Below are positions 18,675-25,470 of a stretch of DNA of 58,353 bases, one piece after another. The translations under genes were made by a program, and so were the position numbers. The stretch's first letter is position 1, and every line of letters starts with the position of its first letter. Origin of the DNA: Christensenellaceae bacterium (GTDB taxonomy: Bacteria > Bacillota > Clostridia > Christensenellales > Aristaeellaceae); assembly GCA_012518615.1 (NCBI GenBank), contig JAAYRU010000036.1:1-58353 (forward strand). The letters run 5' to 3'. The notes beneath the pieces were generated by a model. That model was given only the letters and a program-made list of their open reading frames with translations. It was not told where the DNA came from and made no database searches.

Positions 18675-18734
18675 AGTATGCTATATGATTTTACTCATGT
18701 CAAGCAGATTTTATGAAAAACCAAACATTTTACA
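18675..18734 (-). promoter_or_regulatory. Promoter and conserved upstream box of paralogue 2
   Basis: On the minus strand TTGACA (18698-18703), a 17-base spacer and CATACT (18675-18680). The segment 18704-18734 repeats the box found before paralogue 1 (GTAAAATGTT, GGTTTT, CAT, AAAT, GC-TTGACA). Confidence 0.65.
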
Positions 18735-18796
18735 TATAAAAACCGCTCAAGAGCTCATATATATCCATATTTAACTATGTTTTCTCTTCTTTCGCT

Positions 18797-18826
18797 AAAA
18801 AAACCGCATATGCTATAAGCACGTGC
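18797..18826 (-). terminator. Terminator behind paralogue 3
   Basis: An imperfect hairpin (GCACGTGCT with AGCATATGC) followed on the minus strand by GG and seven Ts. It is related in sequence to the terminator at 16226-16257, which suggests that the duplication carried the terminator along. Confidence 0.65.
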
Positions 18827-18835
18827 AGTAAAGAA

Positions 18836-21148
18836 TTACTGCCCTTCAAGCTCTATAAGTTTAAGCTTTGAATCCGCCTCTTTTATATACTGCTCAAGGT
18901 TTAACTGCCCGTCATAATAGCGGGATAGAAGGTTATTTAAATCCCCCTGCATTATAAGGGTGCTATCTGAAAACTCCGGCAATACGGCGCAGTCCATTAG
19001 CTCCCTATATACTTTTATCGCTTCCTCTGTTATTTTATACTTAGACGATTTTTCGTACCTTTCTATATATTTTTTAATAGTTTCTATGTTGTTTTCGGTT
19101 GTGGTTTTTTCAGCCCCCTCAGCCTTTGCGAGTGTACCTTCGAGTTTCTTAAGGCCTAACTGCATATCACTAATATTTTTTTCATAATCCTCGTTTATTA
19201 TAGGCTCATTATTATCGAGATATAATTCTATCTGCTGTATGTCATTAAAGCTCTTTATTATATTTTCAAGATACTCTATGGCTATTTCTTTATTGTTAGA
19301 CTGGGAGTTTACAAGCGCATAAGTGGTTTCTATAGGCATAAATTTACTTAAACCGTTCTTTGCGCAAATGCATACAGGCATTATGGGTTCCGCAGCATAC
19401 CATGAATCGATTTCATCATCTTCGTATACGGAGCCTTGTATTATGTACTGGGATATGTTTTCTAAGCTGACATACATATCAAAACCAAGCAATGCTTTGC
19501 GGCTAAAGTACTCATCCATGGCTTGCGAATCGTTGAAGCTAGGCATTTCTTCCATATCGTCAAATATTTGCCTTAAGCTCTCGCACCTTTGCGCCATTTC
19601 CCTAAAGAGCGGGGTGTCAAGCACTATTTTTTCGCCATTGCCTAAGCTATTGAGCAAATATGTTTTTAACATAATAGATAAAAGCTGCTCATAGCGCATA
19701 GCATTTCTATCCAATAAATATTCGCTTTCATCAGCACAATCCTCATGCCATTTTTGCATGATATCGCATATATCAAAGAAGTTTTCGGGTTTTGTAAGCC
19801 CCAGCTCTTCAAAAGCTGAAGGGTTATAGCATATGGGAGCTAATTCAAGCCATATAGGTATTGCGTATATGTTTTCTTCAAACATGCCCGGCTCTTTAAG
19901 CACGGGATAAGTTCTATCCATATGCTGCCTAATGGTTTCGCTTGCATTTAGCTTCTCCGCATAGCCTTTGCTAAGCAAGCTATTAAAATCTATCCATGTG
20001 GGAGAGAGCACTATTACATCTATACCGTCCTCTCCGCTTATAAGCGCCTGCCCAAGGTCCTGCGCGCTTGAGAACCATTTATCCTGAAGGACATTTATAG
20101 CTACATCGGGCATTCTGCGGGCTGCAGCTTTTGCAAGCTCTTCATCAAAATACCCAAACACTGTTAAAGATTTTTCTGGAAGTTTCTCAGGGTCTGTTGA
20201 GCGTACATATATAGCCGATTCATCTACAACAGCTATACGCCCGCTTTCAATAAATATAATGCTGTTCACGCCGCCCCAAATATTTTCAGTTGGCAAATGA
20301 GCGCATTTTTCGGTGGTTCCGTCCATAAACCTGCGCATTACGGAGTAGGAATCTATATACAAAAGCGCATCCCTATCTTCTTCATACAGCATTCCGCCAA
20401 ACATATTGCCATGCATAACTTTATCTAGCTTTCCTATTTCTTCTAAGCTATCGTCCTGCGGGCTAAACACGCATAGAGTTGGTCTATTATCATACTCATC
20501 AGTTGAGTAGAGCTTATCATAATCCACAGTGAGCGCAAGGAGTTTGCCATCTTTATACGGGCATATGGCGAATATAAACTCGGATTCAAATTGTCTGCTT
20601 TCGCCTGTTTCAAGGTCAAAACTTATTAGCATAAGGTTCTGGGTTACCTGATAATCTCCATTGAATAGGCAGTAAAGTTTGCCATCTACTATTGTAGCGA
20701 CTTGAGGTGATGGCGCATAGCGTACTTCCTCATCATCTATAGTATAAGACTGGGCGAGGTTTTCTAAATGCTCGGTATCAAGCTTTATGCGGTTTGAAAG
20801 CTTTAGGCTTTCACCTTCTATGGAAGCTGAATATGCTACGCATTCTTCCCCAAAGGTTACGGCGTAAAGCTTATCGCCATCATTTATAAGAAATCCTACG
20901 CGTGCAGGCTCGCCTTCGTATTCTACACTTATCATATCAGCAACAGTTTTCAGTTCGTCTGTATTTTTATCCAATATATATAGCTTAGAATAGTCTTGAA
21001 AGTAGATGTTGTTATTGTAGTTAATTAAGCTGCCCCTTGAGTATTCTGTAGGCAGTTTAATATCAAAGTTTATCGTTTCTTCAGCGATAGACACACCGAA
21101 AGGCAGCATCATGGCAATCGCCATTATAAGAGCTAAAAGTTTTTTCAT
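18836..21148 (-). CDS. Propeller-like/solute-binding fusion protein, paralogue 3
   Basis: A 770-residue secreted protein, the most divergent of the three paralogues. The signal peptide is about 1-22 (VSIA-EE, no lipobox). The propeller-like half shows LINYNNNIYFQD, LINDGDKLYAVTF, ATIVDGKLYCLFN and CPYKDGKLLALTVD. The binding-protein half shows LTVFGYFDEELAKAAA, WFSSAQDLGQALISG, DVIVLSPTWIDFNSLL and ENIYAIPIWLELAPICY. A coiled coil (LGLKKLEGTLAKAEGAEK) and the tail SKLKLIELEGQ match paralogue 1. It follows the pyruvate-kinase-like gene after 38 bases with no promoter of its own seen, so the two are probably one transcript. Confidence 0.8.
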   Translation of the reverse strand: MKKLLALIMAIAMMLPFGVSIAEETINFDIKLPTEYSRGSLINYNNNIYFQDYSKLYILDKNTDELKTVADMISVEYEGEPARVGFLINDGDKLYAVTFGEECVAYSASIEGESLKLSNRIKLDTEHLENLAQSYTIDDEEVRYAPSPQVATIVDGKLYCLFNGDYQVTQNLMLISFDLETGESRQFESEFIFAICPYKDGKLLALTVDYDKLYSTDEYDNRPTLCVFSPQDDSLEEIGKLDKVMHGNMFGGMLYEEDRDALLYIDSYSVMRRFMDGTTEKCAHLPTENIWGGVNSIIFIESGRIAVVDESAIYVRSTDPEKLPEKSLTVFGYFDEELAKAAARRMPDVAINVLQDKWFSSAQDLGQALISGEDGIDVIVLSPTWIDFNSLLSKGYAEKLNASETIRQHMDRTYPVLKEPGMFEENIYAIPIWLELAPICYNPSAFEELGLTKPENFFDICDIMQKWHEDCADESEYLLDRNAMRYEQLLSIMLKTYLLNSLGNGEKIVLDTPLFREMAQRCESLRQIFDDMEEMPSFNDSQAMDEYFSRKALLGFDMYVSLENISQYIIQGSVYEDDEIDSWYAAEPIMPVCICAKNGLSKFMPIETTYALVNSQSNNKEIAIEYLENIIKSFNDIQQIELYLDNNEPIINEDYEKNISDMQLGLKKLEGTLAKAEGAEKTTTENNIETIKKYIERYEKSSKYKITEEAIKVYRELMDCAVLPEFSDSTLIMQGDLNNLLSRYYDGQLNLEQYIKEADSKLKLIELEGQ

Positions 21149-21186
21149 TTTTCCTCCAATATATTTTGTTTATTATGTAAGCAGGT

Positions 21187-22677
21187 TTATGAGAATATAT
21201 CGCTTGCTATGGTAAGTTTCCTAAGTATTGCGGTTTTCTTGTACACATGCTTTTCAAACTTAGAAAGCACATCTCCTACAAATACCACGGCATCTACAAT
21301 ATGTTCGCCTTTGTTAAGCATAATGCATTCGGACTTGGCGCCAAGGGTTACATCGGATATCTCTGCCCTTGTGGGTATACCAGTTTTAACCAGCGTTTCA
21401 AGCACCTGCGTTGCCCATATTACAGGCACATGAGCTGCTTCGCAAATCCAGAGTATTTCTTCTTGATATTCGGACAACCTTGCATAGCCAACCTCTACTG
21501 CTAAATCACCTCTAGCTATCATTACAGCTATAGGCACCCTTGACGCGGCAGCGACTAGTATTTCGGGCAATATGCGTACAGATGCCAAGGTTTCTATTTT
21601 AATTATAACGGGCATAGGCTCCCTATCGCCTATGCGCTTTTCTGTTTCGTTTAGCAGCATAGTAACATCATTGGTATCGCGTATGAATGAAAGACCTACT
21701 ATATCCGCATGGTCACATATAAAATCGAGTATTTCCGCATCTCTCTCGTTTAATAGGGGGATTCTGTATTCCATGCCGGGGAAGTTTATGCCTTTTTCAG
21801 GGCGCAGGCTTATGCCGCTTTCCCTTACAACGCGCTCTATTTTAAGCAGCACGCCTTCTTCAAGGCGCTCTTCAACCCTAGCTTCAACATGACCGTCATC
21901 TATCATTACAGGCTCGCCAACCTTTAAATAATCTACTATCTCGGGTATGCTGCAACAGATTGCAAGTGAAATACCTTGCGGCAGGTACATAAGCTTGCTC
22001 GCGGTTAGGTATATGGTATCCCCAACGATTACCCTAGGTCTTCGCATAGTAGTCATAATCCTGCTTATGCGGATTTTAGGACCGGGCACTTCCATGCTTA
22101 CTTTGCAAGTTTTGCCAAGCTTTTCGGATGCCTTGCGAACATTTTTTATCATCATTTCCCAAAGGGGTTCGCTATCGTGGGAGCAGTTTATGCGTGCAAT
22201 TTCCATGCCCTTTGCCACGAGATTTTCTACAAACAGGGGGTCATACGCCGCTTCAGTTGGAAGGGTTACCATTATGCGGGTGTAGCGTTCCTCAGGCTCT
22301 TTGCCTAGTACTTCCTCTGTGTTTTGGCTTAAAATTTCTTCACCGCAAAGAAAATCCGCTGTATCATGGAAAAAAGAAGAGCTGTCCTCACCTGCTATAC
22401 GGGCGCAGGAAGCAACCACCGAATCCAGCGTCGGCATAACACGCGCTTCCAGCCTGCCAAGTGATGATAGACCAAGGGGAATAAGCTCCCATTGCAGCTC
22501 GCGCAGGTCATTTTTTCTAAGCGCAAGGTATTCTGCAAGGTTCTTTGCACTTACTTCAAAAACCTCTCTTTTAATCCTGCCTTTCCATTTGTTAAATAGC
22601 GCATCGCCATCGCTCTGTACTTGAGTTCTAAGCTCCATAAGTTGAGACAGTAATTCGCGTGCCTCTTCCTTTTTCAT
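21187..22677 (-). CDS. Pyruvate-kinase-like protein with an N-terminal helical domain
   Basis: A 496-residue protein from ATG 22677 (GGGAGG six bases upstream). Residues about 1-125 form a helical domain with NLAEYLALRKNDLRELQ and PLGLSSLGRLEARVMPTLDSV. The rest is the A/B domain of pyruvate kinase: ARINCSHD (Arg/Asn/Ser ligands kept), VIIKIETL (catalytic Lys and metal Glu kept), ARGDLAVEVG, and WATQVLETLVKTGIPTRAEISDV. The metal-site Asp of LDTKGPEIR is Glu here (MEVPGPKIR), and the neighbouring Thr-Lys is Val-Pro. The allosteric C-terminal domain is missing. From memory, the same N-terminal domain occurs in uncharacterised kinase-like proteins of bacteria and plants. It may not be a glycolytic enzyme. 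First gene before paralogue 3. Confidence 0.8.
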   Translation of the reverse strand: MKKEEARELLSQLMELRTQVQSDGDALFNKWKGRIKREVFEVSAKNLAEYLALRKNDLRELQWELIPLGLSSLGRLEARVMPTLDSVVASCARIAGEDSSSFFHDTADFLCGEEILSQNTEEVLGKEPEERYTRIMVTLPTEAAYDPLFVENLVAKGMEIARINCSHDSEPLWEMMIKNVRKASEKLGKTCKVSMEVPGPKIRISRIMTTMRRPRVIVGDTIYLTASKLMYLPQGISLAICCSIPEIVDYLKVGEPVMIDDGHVEARVEERLEEGVLLKIERVVRESGISLRPEKGINFPGMEYRIPLLNERDAEILDFICDHADIVGLSFIRDTNDVTMLLNETEKRIGDREPMPVIIKIETLASVRILPEILVAAASRVPIAVMIARGDLAVEVGYARLSEYQEEILWICEAAHVPVIWATQVLETLVKTGIPTRAEISDVTLGAKSECIMLNKGEHIVDAVVFVGDVLSKFEKHVYKKTAILRKLTIASDIFS

Positions 22678-22835
22678 AAACACCCTCCCATTAAATTTTA
22701 CATATATATATTACTAAAAAAAGCAATAATTCTCAAGTATTTTCTGTGAAGTTAATGTAAAATTGATGTGAATTTGGTGTGCGTTAATTTGCTATTTGAT
22801 ATGACATTTATTAAGTTGGTTTTACATAATAATTA

Positions 22836-24401
22836 TTATGTTTTATAGGCGTTGAATACATCCCTAGCTATATTCTGTGCTTCCTGCAATGAGCTCAGCT
22901 TACCTTCATTAAGCGCAATATCCAGCGCCTTAATAAGCTCTATAAAGATTTCTCCATACTGCTCTTTCCTCTTATCTCCAACGCCACTTATACTTTCAAA
23001 TTCCTGTATGGTTTTTGGCATTTTATCCGCCATATCCCTAAGCGAGCTATCCTGAAAGATTATATATGCAGGCAGTTTCTTGCTTAATGCAATTCTATTA
23101 CGCAGCATACGAAGCGCAGCGAACACAAGCTCATTACCACTTGAAACCACATAGGTTTTGGGGCTAAACTTAGGCAGTTTACTCTTGCCGATACAAGATG
23201 AACAGTTGCCGCAATCTTCATTTATATATTCGCCAAAATAAGCAAGTAAATAATTTCTCAGGCATTTTTTAGTAGTGGAATAGAACGTCATACGCTTTAA
23301 GCGTTCCGCGTCCCTTTGCTCAAGTAAAGTTTTTTCCAAAGGCTCAAGCTCTGCCCTATCGTTCCCTTTAGATAGTATGTATTTAGCTATTATTACATCC
23401 TGCTTACTGTAAAGCAGAATACAGTCCGCCTTTTCGCCATCCCTGCCCGCTCTTCCGGCTTCTTGGTAGTAGCTTTCTATATCCATAGGCATATTATAAT
23501 GCACCACGAAATACACATTGGATTTATCTATCCCCATACCAAAGGCATTAGTAGCTACCATTACATCGGCTCTGTCAAACTGAAAATCATCCTGCGCTTG
23601 TTTACGCTTTTCATCTGAAATCCCCGCATGGTAGCGAACAGCGCTTATACCGTTTTTCCTTAAAAAATCGCATACCTTGTTTACATTCTTTCTGGTTGAG
23701 CAATATACTATGCCGCTTTTCCCCTGCCATTTTTGAATAATACTAAGAAGCGTATCGTCCTTATTCTTATCATGCCTTACTTCAAAATATAGATTAGGTC
23801 TATCAAAGCCTGTTGAAAGCACGAAAGGGTCTTTTAAGCTTAATAGCTTTAATATATCCTCTTTAACATGTCTTGTTGCGGTTGCGGTAAAAGCCGCTAA
23901 GGTTGGTCTTGGGGATATTGCGCTTACAAAATCCGCTATATCAAGATAGCTTTTTCTAAAATCTTGCCCCCACTGCGATACGCAATGCGCTTCATCAACT
24001 GCAACAAGGGATATGGGCACTTTTTTAATAAAATCAATGAAAGCCTTAGTTTTTATACGCTCAGGGGCTACATAAATAATCTTATATGCCATATTAGAAG
24101 CACGCCTTAGCGCTTCCATACACTGATTGTAGCTAAGAGAGCTATTTATATACGCAGCAGGCACGCCCGCCTGATTTAGCGCCAATACTTGGTCCTGCAT
24201 AAGCGAAATAAGAGGAGAAATCACAATAGTAATTCCCCCTAAAAGTATTGCGGGTATCTGATAGCATATGGACTTGCCTGCGCCTGTTGGTAGCACCCCA
24301 AGCACATCTCTGCCACTTAATATATTATCAATAAGCTCCTCTTGCCCATGGCGAAAGGAGCTATGCCCAAAATATTGTCTAAGAACGCCCAGCTTATCCA
24401 A
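22836..24401 (-). CDS. recQ: RecQ-family ATP-dependent DNA helicase
   Basis: A 521-residue 3'-5' DNA helicase. Motifs: the Q-motif region YFGHSSFRHGQEELI, Walker A LPTGAGKSICYQ, DEAH-type AVDEAHCVSQWGQDFR, AFTATAT, the VATNAFGMGIDKSNV and QEAGRAGRDG motifs. A zinc-binding segment (Cys of CLRNYL, then CGNCSSC) follows, then an HRDC-like domain near the C-terminus (ALRMLRNRIALSKKLPAYIIF, ISGVGDKRKEQYG). The winged-helix part of the RQC region is absent, so this is a short RecQ. The start is TTG at 24401, one base after the lepB stop; family N-termini begin at this residue. It is probably translated by coupling to lepB. Confidence 0.93.
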   Translation of the reverse strand: MDKLGVLRQYFGHSSFRHGQEELIDNILSGRDVLGVLPTGAGKSICYQIPAILLGGITIVISPLISLMQDQVLALNQAGVPAAYINSSLSYNQCMEALRRASNMAYKIIYVAPERIKTKAFIDFIKKVPISLVAVDEAHCVSQWGQDFRKSYLDIADFVSAISPRPTLAAFTATATRHVKEDILKLLSLKDPFVLSTGFDRPNLYFEVRHDKNKDDTLLSIIQKWQGKSGIVYCSTRKNVNKVCDFLRKNGISAVRYHAGISDEKRKQAQDDFQFDRADVMVATNAFGMGIDKSNVYFVVHYNMPMDIESYYQEAGRAGRDGEKADCILLYSKQDVIIAKYILSKGNDRAELEPLEKTLLEQRDAERLKRMTFYSTTKKCLRNYLLAYFGEYINEDCGNCSSCIGKSKLPKFSPKTYVVSSGNELVFAALRMLRNRIALSKKLPAYIIFQDSSLRDMADKMPKTIQEFESISGVGDKRKEQYGEIFIELIKALDIALNEGKLSSLQEAQNIARDVFNAYKT

Positions 24402-24402
24402 A

Positions 24403-25086
24403 TTAGTCTAGGCTGCGTATATTATTAAAAGGATATATTACCCACTTTGCATGGGCGACTATCATATCGGAGCTTATTGTGCCTACATTCCTAGACCTAC
24501 TATCATGGCTGTTGGCTCTGTTATCGCCCATTACAAAATATTCATCATCGCCAAGAACGCGCCTTGGATAGCTTTGCAGGGATTTATGGGTTATATAATC
24601 TTCCTCAACTGCTTTATCGTTAATAAATAGCACTCCGTCTATTATTGCTACAGTATCGCCGGGGAGCGCAACAAGGCGTTTAATAAAAGCGGTATCTACT
24701 CTGAAATTTAATTTAGTACCTATATTAATTGTTTTTTCATTGCGTCCGGGATAATGGCATATTACTATATCCCCGCGTTTTAAGTCGCCCCTTAGCACCC
24801 TTGGCTTTGTTGCAATTACTATCTCGCCATCGACAAGCGTTTCTTTCATACTGCCACCGTCAACGCGTATTGGCTCTGCCAAAAGACCACGTATAGCGGT
24901 AGCAAGCAGCACAGCAGTGCATATTACGCCTACCCAGCTAAATATTGCATCCCACACTTTACTTCTCTTTTCTTTTTTAAGCTGTTTTTCTATTTTTGCC
25001 GGTTCTGTTGTTTTTGTTTCAGGCGAAACGCCTTCTTTTGTGCCCTCTTGTGCTATATTTTCTTTGTTATTGTTGTCTTCAGTCAT
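24403..25086 (-). CDS. lepB: Signal peptidase I
   Basis: A 227-residue membrane protease that cleaves AxA-type signal peptides, of which this window has several. The start is ATG 25086, overlapping the DUF951 stop as ATGACTGA and preceded by GGAG; the upstream in-frame start at 25125 lies within the DUF951 gene. A charged cytoplasmic tail (about 1-45) precedes one membrane helix (about 50-70). The catalytic Ser is in DGGSMKETL and the catalytic Lys in AFIKRLVALPGD. The box-E motif GDNRANSHDSR is present. Operon DUF951-lepB-recQ. Confidence 0.95.
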   Translation of the reverse strand: MTEDNNNKENIAQEGTKEGVSPETKTTEPAKIEKQLKKEKRSKVWDAIFSWVGVICTAVLLATAIRGLLAEPIRVDGGSMKETLVDGEIVIATKPRVLRGDLKRGDIVICHYPGRNEKTINIGTKLNFRVDTAFIKRLVALPGDTVAIIDGVLFINDKAVEEDYITHKSLQSYPRRVLGDDEYFVMGDNRANSHDSRSRNVGTISSDMIVAHAKWVIYPFNNIRSLD

Positions 25087-25333
25087 CAGAATTATCTCCT
25101 TCAATTTCTTGCTCTGCAAACCCAAGTGTTACATCGGCAGGTATGGGGCCTTGTTTTAGCAGCTTTTTTCTGCGCCGCAGAAAAACCATACGGTCTAACA
25201 TTACAACACGACCACAGGTATTACAGCGCATTTTAATATCTGCGCCTATCCTTGTAACCGTCCACTCGTATGAGCCACAGGGATGTTTTTTCTTCATCTG
25301 CACAACATCATCGAGCCTTATTTCATCCGTCAT
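25079..25333 (-). CDS. DUF951 family protein
   Basis: A small 84-residue protein of a conserved, uncharacterised Bacillota family. Sequence marks: DDVVQMKKKHPCGSYEW, a second Cys pair in MRCNTCGRVVMLDR, and a basic segment FLRRRKKLLKQG. The Cys residues (CG, then CNTC) could bind zinc, and the size and charge suggest nucleic-acid binding; both are inference. It starts the DUF951-lepB-recQ operon, with a promoter at 25357-25385. In other Clostridia, members often sit near dnaA or ychF. Confidence 0.9.
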   Translation of the reverse strand: MTDEIRLDDVVQMKKKHPCGSYEWTVTRIGADIKMRCNTCGRVVMLDRMVFLRRRKKLLKQGPIPADVTLGFAEQEIEGDNSDD

Positions 25334-25356
25334 AGTAGCCCTCCTGACACTGCGTA

Positions 25357-25385
25357 ATTATAGACCCTTTTAATTTGCATTACAA
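25357..25385 (-). promoter_or_regulatory. Promoter of the DUF951-lepB-recQ operon
   Basis: On the minus strand TTGTAA (25380-25385), a 17-base spacer and TATAAT (25357-25362). The MITE remnant begins 6 bases upstream of the -35. Confidence 0.65.
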
Positions 25386-25391
25386 GTTTAA

Positions 25392-25470
25392 TACTGTGTT
25401 GCTTTTAGAACAGCGATTTTATTGTAGCGGATTTTTTGGTTTGGCTAAGCATTGTGAAGGAAGCATGGCA
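25392..25470. repeat. Half copy of the MITE-like element, decayed
   Basis: Starting at TA (25392-25393), this stretch aligns with the first half of copy 2 through the segments GCAGCG, ATTGT, CGGATTTTTT, GGTTTGGC, AAGC and GAAGGAA(G)CAT, with several mismatches. It stops at the element's centre, exactly where the ParB/BMP-type gene ends. The second half is absent. Confidence 0.65.

Noticed and set aside
18770-18800. Short stretch resembling the MITE centre (CTATGTTTTCT...TTTCGCTAA)
   Set aside because: Too short and interrupted, with no TIR or TA boundary; not called as a copy.
22824-22841. 18-base perfect AT palindrome at the recQ stop
   Set aside because: Made only of an AT-rich ACATAATAA repeat and its complement, with no U-tract or partner site; likely chance or a weak end signal.
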